In this document: positions 51,635 through 59,086 of the stretch, one piece after another
Numbering within the stretch: position 1 is the first letter of the stretch
Layout: every line of letters begins with the position of its first letter
Assembly: GCA_964458645.1 (NCBI GenBank)
Contig: CAYWJU010000005.1
Location: 1 to 64,000, forward strand
Length of the DNA stretch: 64,000 bases
Reading direction: 5' to 3'
DNA from: DAORHV01 sp964458645
Lineage (GTDB): Bacteria; Patescibacteriota; Gracilibacteria; Peribacterales; Peribacteraceae
Notes under the pieces: generated by a model
What the model saw: only the letters and a program-made list of their open reading frames with translations
What the model was told of the DNA's origin: nothing
Database searches by the model: none
Translations under genes and position numbers: made by a program

Positions 51635-54016
51635 ATGACCAACCGCCCAATTGTCTCAAAGCTTGTCGGTGCCGACGTGAAAACGGTGCCTATGTCCTTA
51701 CAGCGTATCGCCGGTTCCATTACCGATGCGCCGCAGCACTGGATCGGCCCCGAAAGCGCCGCAAAAGTATCTGCAGATGATGCGAAAGCATACAACATCG
51801 CTCATAAGGTGATGATGCGCCTTTCCATCGAAGCTCCCTTACTGCACAAATCCGGTCATCCGGGCGGCCCGTTGTCCGCATTTACGGCGTGCTACGAGGT
51901 GTACCGCCGCCGAGACCCGGCGGTGGATCAGCCCATGCGCATGAGCCCCGGCCACTTGTCGCTGCTTGCCTACAATTTGCAGTGGTTGTTCGGTCGCGAC
52001 AAAGGCGACAAGCGCCTGGCTTCACCTACTGCAATCATGGAAACATTCCGCACGGTGTCGGGTTTGCCCGGACATGCCGAAGCTGGAGTGGGCGATATTC
52101 CATTCGGAGCAGGTCCGCTCGGCAAGGGTGTCTCGAATGCAATGGGTGTTGCATTCGGCCTCAAGCACTTGAAGAAAAAAGGTACGGTCGACGTGTTGCT
52201 CGCCGACGGTGACAGCCAGGAAGGTCAGGTGCTGGAAGCCATGCGCCTCGCATCGCACTTACGATTGGATAACTTGGTCGTACATGGCGATTGGAACGAC
52301 ATTCAACTCTCGGGCCTTCCGTCCAAGACGTTCGCCACCGACATGCCGGCTATCGCCCATGCCATGGGTTGGGCGGTAGTGGAGGTGCAGAATGGCAACG
52401 ACTATGCACAAGTCCGTGCAGCGGGGGACCAGGTCGAGAAACTGCTCGGCAAAGGGCACCCCATCTTTGTTTGTTATTACACGACCATGGGTGACGGCGT
52501 GCCGCTCATGGAAGAAGGCTCGAACACCGGCAAGAAAAATTACCATGGCGCACCGTTGTCTGAGGTCGAGGCAAAACAAGCGCTCGATTCGCTCAATTTG
52601 CCGACCATGGTCGAGCTGGCCGAGGCATTCGAGCCGTTCCGCGCAAAGCACAAGAAGACCTTCGAAGCTGCACGCAAGCTGCGCACCAGTGCCGCTCTGG
52701 AGTTCAAGACGCCAAAAGGATATGTGCGCGCCATTACCGATAAGCCAGGCGGAGCACGTAAAGATTTCGGTGCCACGCACATCAAGGCACTCATGGCCGG
52801 CGACCCACGCATTCTGGTGTTGCATGCAGACCTTGCCGATTCCGGCGGATTCGGTGCGGTGGAGAAGGCGTTCCCGGACCGCGTGATCAACGTCGGCGTA
52901 GCCGAAGCCAACATGTACATGATGGCCGCCGGCATGCGTCAGGCCGGATTGCTTCCTATTACGTATACGTTCGCCGCATTCGGTACTAACGAGGCGCGCG
53001 CCAATGCTCGGCTTATCGATATCAACTCCGGTCACGTCCCGCTCGGCGTCGTGCATGACTGCACGCACGCGGGCTTAAGCGTTGGCGAAGACGGCGAGAC
53101 TCACCAGGATCGCAATTATGTGAACATTCCGTTCGACCACACTCAAGTATGGGTGATGGGCGACAGCAACCAAGCCGCTGCCATGGCCGAGCGGTCCATG
53201 CAGATCATCGCCGAAGGCAAAGACAGCGTGTACGTATTCGCCGGACGCGCGAATCACCCGCAACTTATGGACGCCACCGGCAAGAAGCCGCTGTACGGAC
53301 CGGACTACGTCTTCGATGGACGTGCTACTGTTGTCCGCGGCCACGGGGATCAGCGCGACCAAGCGACCATTCTGAGCTACGGTGCCGCACTGCATGAGGC
53401 GGTGAAGGCAGCAGACATTCTTGCCGGCGAGGCAAAGCGCACGGTGCGCGTGCTAAACGTTGCATGCATCCGCCCGCTCGATAGTGCCGCCATCATTCAG
53501 GCTGCACTCGAAACGCAGCATCTTATTGTTGTCGAAGATCACAACACTGAAGGCGGTCTTGCCTCGCAGGTCGCCGATCTCATCGCCGACCTCAACCTGC
53601 CGTGCTCGCTCAAGCGCATCGGCGTGCGTCACTACTTCCCGTCCGCTCCCTCCGAGCAGCTCATGGTGTTGGCCGGTATGGATGCCGAGAGTATTGCTGC
53701 CAGCGTAGAGGATGTCTTTGCGTATCGGTTGGCCGGAGGCGAAGAAACCTTCGTGGCGGCCATCTACGCGCTTGCCGAACGTTTGCCGCATACGCGCTTT
53801 GCGGTTATGGCCGAACCGTACATCGAACGCCTGCGCGAGGACGACAAATACATGGCGATCCTCCGTGCACTCTGGAAGTCTCGTTCTTTGGATGTAAAAG
53901 ACATGCCGAAGCCGGATGTGCTGAAGGCCATGTTGCCGCTCCCTGGCATTCACCAGAGTTCCAACCCCATTACGGGAGTGGCCCGCGAAGAACAGCACGA
54001 CATCGGTATTCTCTAA
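51635..54016 (+). CDS. tkt: Transketolase, long single-chain form
   Basis: TPP enzyme moving two-carbon ketol units in the non-oxidative pentose phosphate pathway. KSGHPGGPLSAF, the TPP motif LADGDSQEGQ...GDWNDIQ, the pyrimidine domain with NVGVAEANMYMMAAG and HAGLSVGEDGETHQD, and the C-terminal domain (VLNVACIRPLD) are all present. At 793 residues it is well above the usual 620-670; the extra length is an N-terminal segment of about 35 residues and insertions around the first domain boundary. Start 51635 lies 8 nt behind a TACACT -10 box; earlier in-frame ATGs overlap the promoter. Confidence 0.92.
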   Translation: MTNRPIVSKLVGADVKTVPMSLQRIAGSITDAPQHWIGPESAAKVSADDAKAYNIAHKVMMRLSIEAPLLHKSGHPGGPLSAFTACYEVYRRRDPAVDQPMRMSPGHLSLLAYNLQWLFGRDKGDKRLASPTAIMETFRTVSGLPGHAEAGVGDIPFGAGPLGKGVSNAMGVAFGLKHLKKKGTVDVLLADGDSQEGQVLEAMRLASHLRLDNLVVHGDWNDIQLSGLPSKTFATDMPAIAHAMGWAVVEVQNGNDYAQVRAAGDQVEKLLGKGHPIFVCYYTTMGDGVPLMEEGSNTGKKNYHGAPLSEVEAKQALDSLNLPTMVELAEAFEPFRAKHKKTFEAARKLRTSAALEFKTPKGYVRAITDKPGGARKDFGATHIKALMAGDPRILVLHADLADSGGFGAVEKAFPDRVINVGVAEANMYMMAAGMRQAGLLPITYTFAAFGTNEARANARLIDINSGHVPLGVVHDCTHAGLSVGEDGETHQDRNYVNIPFDHTQVWVMGDSNQAAAMAERSMQIIAEGKDSVYVFAGRANHPQLMDATGKKPLYGPDYVFDGRATVVRGHGDQRDQATILSYGAALHEAVKAADILAGEAKRTVRVLNVACIRPLDSAAIIQAALETQHLIVVEDHNTEGGLASQVADLIADLNLPCSLKRIGVRHYFPSAPSEQLMVLAGMDAESIAASVEDVFAYRLAGGEETFVAAIYALAERLPHTRFAVMAEPYIERLREDDKYMAILRALWKSRSLDVKDMPKPDVLKAMLPLPGIHQSSNPITGVAREEQHDIGIL

Positions 54017-54026
54017 AAACTCATTC

Positions 54027-54389
54027 ATGACCAAGAAAACCGATTCCAAACGGCTCAAGCAACCATCCGATCTCCACATCGAGCTCGCACGCCTGCAGGT
54101 GAGCCTGGATAAAGTCGAGAAGAGCTTGTCGAAACAGGTCCGATTCAAGCCGGTCATGCTGCGGTCGTTTCTCAGTGGCATGCTGTCGGTGCTCGGTGCG
54201 CTTGCCGCAGTAGCGATCGTCGTGCCGATTCTGGTGTGGTTCCTGCGTGGCGTGCAGTGGCCGCCGCTGGTCGACGCGTTCGTGCAGCGCGTCATCATGC
54301 AGATCGACGAATCCGAGCGCCAGCGCGCCCCCGAACCCCAAAGCTCCTCCTCGAATTCGAGTTCGGTCCCTACGATCCATGCGTTTTAG
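54027..54389 (+). CDS. DUF5665-like membrane protein
   Basis: A 120-residue protein: basic N-terminus, short coiled coil, a glycine-rich membrane helix (FLSGMLSVLGALAAVAIVV), a second hydrophobic part and a Ser-rich tail. The layout fits the small DUF5665 type; function unknown. It begins 10 nt after the transketolase stop and is probably co-transcribed. Confidence 0.72.
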   Translation: MTKKTDSKRLKQPSDLHIELARLQVSLDKVEKSLSKQVRFKPVMLRSFLSGMLSVLGALAAVAIVVPILVWFLRGVQWPPLVDAFVQRVIMQIDESERQRAPEPQSSSSNSSSVPTIHAF

Positions 54390-54394
54390 TTCGT

Positions 54395-54922
54395 TTACCG
54401 AGCGAACGAATTGCCGCTGACGAGGATCGGCTGCTTGTCGATAAAGACGGCAATGTAAAACCGCTGGATGAGTTCGGCGGTGGCGTGCACGATTTCTTCC
54501 ATAAGGGAATACAGGCGGCGGATCTTGCGGTACATCTCGTTCAGCGCGTATGCCGCGCCGTTCTGGGTAGATTGCGACAGCGCGGATGCCTGCGAGGCGA
54601 GCGTGTCGATTTCCTTTTGAATGTGCTTCACCAAGCGCTGCTGCATGACCAATGGCGCCGGAAGATTTGCAATCGCCTGATCGCGAGCGGTAACGGTGGC
54701 GGCTTTCCCTTTTTTGCCGGAGCCAGATGATCCACCTCCACCTCCACCGACGTCTTGTGAGTTGTCCTCCCGTACGCGTTCGCTAATGCGACCCATGAGG
54801 TCAATCATTTCCACGATTTCCGTAAGCTTCTGGGGCTGGAATACGATAGCTGGACCCTCAGCTTGTTCGGCTGAAGATGACACGGTCGTCACCTGCTCGG
54901 CACTGTTCTTCATGGCTGCCAT
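54395..54922 (-). CDS. Helical hypothetical protein with Gly-rich linker
   Basis: A 175-residue soluble protein. A Gly/Ser-rich flexible stretch (about 58-70) separates a short N-terminal helical part from a long helical C-terminal part (ALNEMYRKIRRLYSLMEEIV). No family recognised. It has a good promoter directly before the ATG and ends 5 nt from the convergent DUF5665-like gene. Confidence 0.7.
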   Translation of the reverse strand: MAAMKNSAEQVTTVSSSAEQAEGPAIVFQPQKLTEIVEMIDLMGRISERVREDNSQDVGGGGGGSSGSGKKGKAATVTARDQAIANLPAPLVMQQRLVKHIQKEIDTLASQASALSQSTQNGAAYALNEMYRKIRRLYSLMEEIVHATAELIQRFYIAVFIDKQPILVSGNSFAR

Positions 54923-54930
54923 TTGCCTCT

Positions 54931-54959
54931 ATTATCTCTTATAATCGTCTAAAAGTCAA
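54931..54959 (-). promoter_or_regulatory. Promoter of the 54395-54922 gene
   Basis: Minus strand TTGACT (54959-54954), 17-nt spacer, GATAAT (54936-54931), ending 8 nt before the ATG at 54922. Confidence 0.8.
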
Positions 54960-55026
54960 TTTTTTGGCAGCCCCAAGCCGAGAACGCAGCTTTTCGAGTG
55001 AAAGTGGGAGCGTGTAGGATGCTCCT

Positions 55027-55359
55027 ATGCCCACCGAAACCATCTTCCATAAAATACTGGCCGGCACGATTCCGGCCAAGGTCGCCTATCAGGACGACGA
55101 GGTCTTCGTGTTCCACGACATCCACCCCAAGGCGGCAACGCATCTACTGTTCATCCCCAAGCACTTTGTCGAATCCGTCGCCACCGTTACGCCGGAGACA
55201 GCGCACTTGCCGGGCTTGCTTCTTCTGAAGGCTCAAGCATTTGCAAAAGCGCAGGGGATCGACGGCTATAAACTGCAGTTCAATGTCGGGAAGGGTGGCG
55301 GCCAGGAAGTGCCGTACCTGCATCTGCATTTTCTGAGCGAGCAGAAGCTGAAGAGCTAA
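55027..55359 (+). CDS. HIT-family nucleotide-binding protein with altered triad
   Basis: A 110-residue Hint-like nucleotide hydrolase or transferase (IFHKILAGTIPAKVAYQDD at the N-terminus). The histidine triad, normally HxHxHxx behind a QEV/QSV motif, reads QEVPYLHLHFL: the first His is Tyr, while the nucleophile and last His are kept. A TAGGAT -10 box ends 6 nt before the ATG. Its last 4 nt overlap the convergent SnoaL-like gene. Confidence 0.92.
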   Translation: MPTETIFHKILAGTIPAKVAYQDDEVFVFHDIHPKAATHLLFIPKHFVESVATVTPETAHLPGLLLLKAQAFAKAQGIDGYKLQFNVGKGGGQEVPYLHLHFLSEQKLKS

Positions 55360-55763
55360 GCCTTTGCTCCGGCCCATGCAAGCGCCTCAGCGCTTGTCAT
55401 GAAGGTTCGGAATTCCGCGATCTTGTCGCCCTTGAACGTAAATACATCCGCCGGATCTCCTTCGTTCCATTCCGCAGAGCCCTTCTTTCTCACGCGCACG
55501 TGCACCAACACGACGACCTTGTCGCCGTCGGTGATCAGGCGCTGCGGTTCGCAGCTGCCCTCCGCCCACGTCGAGCGTGCCATCGACAAGTGCGTTTTCA
55601 GCTCGGCGAGTCCATGGTGTGTACTGGCAAATGGGTGTCCTTCGAACTCGATTCGCAAGACCTGCGTGTCGAACAACCGCAGCGCAGCGGCAATGTCGTT
55701 TGCGTTGAGCGCGGCGTAGAAATTCCGTACGGCCGCGAGCATCGTGCTTTGCTGTGCAGACAT
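55356..55763 (-). CDS. SnoaL-like (NTF2-fold) protein
   Basis: A 135-residue small alpha+beta barrel protein of the SnoaL/NTF2 superfamily: an N-terminal helix pair (AAVRNFYAALNANDIAAALRLF), the curved sheet, and a final AEFRTFMTSAEAL segment. Members range from enzymes to ligand binders, so no activity is assigned. A TATGGT -10 box ends 6 nt before the ATG. Confidence 0.82.
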   Translation of the reverse strand: MSAQQSTMLAAVRNFYAALNANDIAAALRLFDTQVLRIEFEGHPFASTHHGLAELKTHLSMARSTWAEGSCEPQRLITDGDKVVVLVHVRVRKKGSAEWNEGDPADVFTFKGDKIAEFRTFMTSAEALAWAGAKA

Positions 55764-55796
55764 GTCGCAACCATACAGCAGGTGTTTCCCGTATGA

Positions 55797-55827
55797 CAAA
55801 AAAACTCCGGGGTATGCCCCGGAGTTT
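55797..55827 (-). terminator. Rho-independent terminator of rpsA
   Basis: A perfect 11-bp stem AAACTCCGGGG / CCCCGGAGTTT with a 4-nt loop. Read on the minus strand it ends in a T7 run, 26 nt after the rpsA stop codon. Confidence 0.92.
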
Positions 55828-55852
55828 GAATTCTTCGTAGTGCGGAGTCCGA

Positions 55853-57160
55853 TTACTCTGCGTATCCGGCGGCCTCGGCCTCGGCCTTGGTCTTGAAGCT
55901 CACCAGGTTTTCGGCTGCGATCTTCTTGGCAGCAGCGCTGCCTGCGGCGTAGAACTTCTTGCCGGTCTTGGATGCGACGAATCCGCCTTCAGTTGCTGCA
56001 GACGAAGCACCTGCTGCCTCAGCTTCGCGCTCCTTCTTAATGCGCTCGAGCGTAGCGGCGTCGATGGGCTTCAGTGCCTTGATCGACAGTCCGATGCGGC
56101 GCTCGTCGATATCGATGTTAATGACCTGGGCTTCCACCTTCTGGCCGATCTTCAGTGCCTGTGCGGGGTCGACTACTTTCTGGTGGTCGATCTCCGTAAT
56201 GTGCACGAGACCGGTGATGTCCTTTTCCAGGTTCAGGAATGCGCCGTAGTCGGCGAAGCGCACGACGGTGCCTTCCACCTTCTTGCCGACCGGGTAGCGC
56301 TCGGCAATTTCTTCCCACGGGTCCTTGGCCAACTGCTTAATGGACAGAGAGAGCTTCTCGCCGTCGATGCCGATGACCTTCACCTGGACGCGGTCGCCGA
56401 CCTGGGCGAACTCGGCCGGGTTCTTTACATGACCCCAAGCGATTTCCGAGATGTGGACCAATCCTTCCAATCCTTCGAATGCAACGAACAGACCGAATTT
56501 CACGATACCGCTGACATGGCCGTCCTTCACAGAACCGATGGTCAGGGTCTCGAGCATCTTGGAGCGCTCTTCGGCCATGGCCTCACGCTCGGAGACGACG
56601 ATTTTGCCGGCGTCCTCGTCCAGCGTGATGATTTTCACGGTGAAGGCGTGACCGACGAATTTCTGCAAGCGGTTCAAGATTTCTGCGCTGTCGCCGTTGT
56701 TGACGCGCGGATAGTTCGACGGTGCCAACTGCGACACGGGCAGGAAGGTGCGAATACCGTCGATATTGGCGAGAAGACCGCCCTTGTTGGCCTCTTGAGC
56801 CGTGAAGGTCATGGTCTTGTCGTCCTCAATCATCTTGTGGAAACGATCCCAGGCCTTCTGCTGGCTTGCCATGCGCAAGCTGAGCACGACCATACCTTCG
56901 TCGTTTTCATCTTCCAGAACCAATGCGGCGATTGGGTCGCCAACGGCCAGTTCGCGGAAGGTGTTCAAGGAGTCGCGAAGTTCGCGACCAGAGATGATGC
57001 CGGTGGCAACGCCGCCGAGATCGACCAAGAGCTTGTTCTTGCCCTTGAAAATGACTGCACCCTCGACCAGCTGGCCCGGACGGGCGCTGAACGCGGCAGG
57101 GGATTCCTTCAACAACTCGTACATGATCGACGGGATCTTGGTTTTTGTGGCTGTAGCCAT
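55853..57160 (-). CDS. rpsA: Ribosomal protein S1, four S1 domains plus a small C-terminal module
   Basis: RNA-binding protein that helps the 30S subunit load mRNA. The 435-residue product has four S1 domains (roughly 25-95, 110-185, 200-270, 285-360; for example GIVKFGLFVAFEGLEGLVHISE), fewer than the six of E. coli. After an Ala/Glu-rich linker comes a 40-residue tail beginning FVASKTGKKFY and ending FKTKAEAEAAGY, which resembles the small Ada-type zinc module but lacks its cysteines. Start 57160 follows a T-run; -10 TATTCT leaves a leader of about 30 nt. A terminator follows. Confidence 0.93.
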   Translation of the reverse strand: MATATKTKIPSIMYELLKESPAAFSARPGQLVEGAVIFKGKNKLLVDLGGVATGIISGRELRDSLNTFRELAVGDPIAALVLEDENDEGMVVLSLRMASQQKAWDRFHKMIEDDKTMTFTAQEANKGGLLANIDGIRTFLPVSQLAPSNYPRVNNGDSAEILNRLQKFVGHAFTVKIITLDEDAGKIVVSEREAMAEERSKMLETLTIGSVKDGHVSGIVKFGLFVAFEGLEGLVHISEIAWGHVKNPAEFAQVGDRVQVKVIGIDGEKLSLSIKQLAKDPWEEIAERYPVGKKVEGTVVRFADYGAFLNLEKDITGLVHITEIDHQKVVDPAQALKIGQKVEAQVINIDIDERRIGLSIKALKPIDAATLERIKKEREAEAAGASSAATEGGFVASKTGKKFYAAGSAAAKKIAAENLVSFKTKAEAEAAGYAE

Positions 57161-57280
57161 AAAAAAAGTGGGTGGTGCAAGAGGAGAATAAGGGTGCGAT
57201 GGCCGTCCTTGCACGAGCAACGGTTACGCAGGGGCTACTGTACGGAAGATCAGGGGTTTCTGTCAATAATTCTCGACTTG

Positions 57281-57366
57281 GATTCCGTCGAGTCCGAGGA
57301 GTCCAAAGAGTCCGACGAAAGCGGCAATCCTTGGAATCCTCGGTTACCTCGGTTTCTCCGGAGTCT
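57281..57366. repeat. 9-nt-unit palindromic element C
   Basis: Left arm: GATTCCGTC, GAGTCCGAG, GAGTCCAAA, GAGTCCGAC. Right arm (57331-57366), read on the minus strand: GACTCCGGA, GAAACCGAG, GTAACCGAG, GATTCCAAG. The arms pair imperfectly into a long hairpin. On the minus strand it begins directly after the stop codon (57369-57367) of the VirB4-N-like gene, exactly as element B does behind dnaX. Confidence 0.8.
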
Positions 57367-58113
57367 TTAGATAACCAGCGACTTATCCACGTTCAAATCG
57401 TCGATGCCGTTGAACTTCTGCTTCTGGCAGGTGAGCGGGTTGTAGATGGAGTAGAAGAGCTGCACCAGTTCGTCGGTTTTCAGGCGGCGCATGGTGATTC
57501 CAATGTTCTCCAGGCCGGACTGCACCAGTGTAATTCGGTCGCGCAGAATTTTGCTGTAAGCCCGGAAGACGCGGCTGCGTTCCAAGGCTTTACCCTTTGT
57601 ATCTTCGGCGGCCAGCCACTGCATAAAACGCTGCATGAGCGTGCGCTTGGTGTCCGTCAGAGCGTCCAGCGGCACAATGATGTAGAAGCTTTTCTGCATG
57701 ATGTCGGCGATGTCGACCAGCTTCTCCATGAAGTCGGCGTAGTCCAGGGTCTGGTCCTTCAGCAGCGGATTTTCCTGCGTTACGGATTTTTCCTGCAGCC
57801 CTTTAATGTACGGATCGATGTTCAAGCGCGTGGAGCGAATGAGGATCTGAATCGGGAAAATCAGCGTGTTCACAAAGGACTGGTAACCGGAGATGATACC
57901 CTGTTGCTCGACTTCGGATTTCAAATTGAAGTTCAGGGAGTTCACACGCAGCACGGCGCGCAGACCGCCGTTTTTCAAGACGAGCGTATCTTCTTTGATT
58001 TCCGCAATCGGCAGGTAGCGCTGTGTCGACGACACCAACGACTTTTTCTTGCTACGGACCGTATCCGGAGTGCCGGTAGGTGACAAAAGCGGATTGGTTT
58101 CAGCTGTGGGCAT
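57367..58113 (-). CDS. VirB4/TraC N-terminal-like protein without ATPase domain
   Basis: A 248-residue cytoplasmic protein. RYLPIAEIKEDTLVLKNGGLRAVL, followed by GYQSFVNTLIFPIQILI and a helical half, matches the N-terminal region that VirB4/TraC-type T4SS ATPases use before their motor domain. No Walker motif is present, so the motor must be encoded elsewhere (the TraG-like protein at 4288 is one candidate). It lies 11 nt behind the PrgI gene, the usual partner of VirB4 in Gram-positive-type systems. Confidence 0.75.
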   Translation of the reverse strand: MPTAETNPLLSPTGTPDTVRSKKKSLVSSTQRYLPIAEIKEDTLVLKNGGLRAVLRVNSLNFNLKSEVEQQGIISGYQSFVNTLIFPIQILIRSTRLNIDPYIKGLQEKSVTQENPLLKDQTLDYADFMEKLVDIADIMQKSFYIIVPLDALTDTKRTLMQRFMQWLAAEDTKGKALERSRVFRAYSKILRDRITLVQSGLENIGITMRRLKTDELVQLFYSIYNPLTCQKQKFNGIDDLNVDKSLVI

Positions 58114-58124
58114 AGAGTGTTCGG

Positions 58125-58934
58125 TTAGTCCTGAGGGAAAATATGCTTGAAGGCGTCCAACGCTTTCTTCGATGCATTGGTTTTCGTTTCGGTTGCGTTG
58201 TCGTTGGCATCCATTTCGGCTTTGAAGTCAGCTTCGGTCTGGGCGTCTTCGGCCGCTTCAGTTGCGGTAACGGTGCCGGCCGGGGCGAAGCCGTCCACGG
58301 ATTTAGCCGGATTCAGGCCCTGGGCTTTCACACGCGCAGGTTGCACAGCAGCTTTCGGTGCTTCGGTCGCTGCAGCCGGTGCAAGCACTTTCGTTTGCGG
58401 CGAGTCAGGAACGATGCCGATGCCGTCGATGCGGCTGCGCGGTGTGGCAGGGGATACGGTGACTTCACCGACATCCGTCGGCATATGGTTTGCAAGTTTG
58501 GATAATTCTTCTTCCCGACGTTCCATCTGGCGCGTCAATTCAGCCAATTTATTCGCATTCTCGCTGATCTTCGTATTGGCATCGATGACGGCTTGCTTGA
58601 ACGCCTTACTGACGAAGTTGATCGAAATACCCTGGTGAGAACTCCAGTAGCGCGTGGTGGGTTTATTCGAGTGTTCAATGGCGAGGAGGATCAAGTTGAA
58701 CAAGCTCAGGTCGTTGATTTTCAAAAAGGCGAACATGGCCGAGATCATGGCCGGGGTCCATAGTGCAACACCGAGCGGAACGCTGATCGATCCGTCGCGA
58801 CTGGCTGTGGCGAACATGGCGTAACTGATGCCGGTGCCGATACCGACGATGGCAAGCTGCTTCAGCGTGACGGGACCGATGATGCGGTCCTCCACGTACA
58901 CGTTCTGCGGAATTTTGATGGGTTCGATGGCCAT
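58125..58934 (-). CDS. PrgI-family membrane protein with long C-terminal tail
   Basis: PrgI is a small membrane component of Gram-positive-type T4SS. The N-terminal 110 residues fit: IKIPQNVYVEDRIIGPVTLKQLAI, then two transmembrane helices. The rest (to residue 269) is a helical segment (KLAELTRQMERREEELSKL) and an Ala/Pro/Thr-rich disordered tail absent from typical PrgI proteins of about 120 residues. Promoter is strong (58964-58992); leader is about 25 nt. Confidence 0.8.
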   Translation of the reverse strand: MAIEPIKIPQNVYVEDRIIGPVTLKQLAIVGIGTGISYAMFATASRDGSISVPLGVALWTPAMISAMFAFLKINDLSLFNLILLAIEHSNKPTTRYWSSHQGISINFVSKAFKQAVIDANTKISENANKLAELTRQMERREEELSKLANHMPTDVGEVTVSPATPRSRIDGIGIVPDSPQTKVLAPAAATEAPKAAVQPARVKAQGLNPAKSVDGFAPAGTVTATEAAEDAQTEADFKAEMDANDNATETKTNASKKALDAFKHIFPQD

Positions 58935-58963
58935 AGGTTCGTTGTGTGTTTGGGAATCTCTCT

Positions 58964-58992
58964 ATTATAGCAGAAACAAGCCATTCTTACAA
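58964..58992 (-). promoter_or_regulatory. Promoter of the PrgI/VirB4-N operon
   Basis: Minus strand TTGTAA (58992-58987), 17-nt spacer ending TGC, TATAAT (58969-58964): consensus -10, extended. It adjoins repeat element D. Confidence 0.88.
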
Positions 58993-58997
58993 TTCAG

Positions 58998-59073
58998 GAA
59001 GACAAAGAAACCACTGCATACCAAGAAGACAAGGATCGCAGGGATTCCTTGTCTTCTTTGACTCCTTTGAATC
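58998..59073. repeat. 9-nt-unit palindromic element D
   Basis: The core is a perfect 13-bp stem, AAGAAGACAAGGA (59023-59035) with TCCTTGTCTTCTT (59046-59058), with a 10-nt loop. Both arms continue in 9-nt steps (GAAGACAAA, GAAACCACT, GCATACCAA, GAAGACAAG; and on the other strand GATTCAAAG, GAGTCAAAG, AAGACAAGG). On the minus strand it starts about 13 nt behind the clpC stop codon, so it may also end clpC transcription. Confidence 0.72.
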
Positions 59074-59086
59074 TTATTTTATGGCT

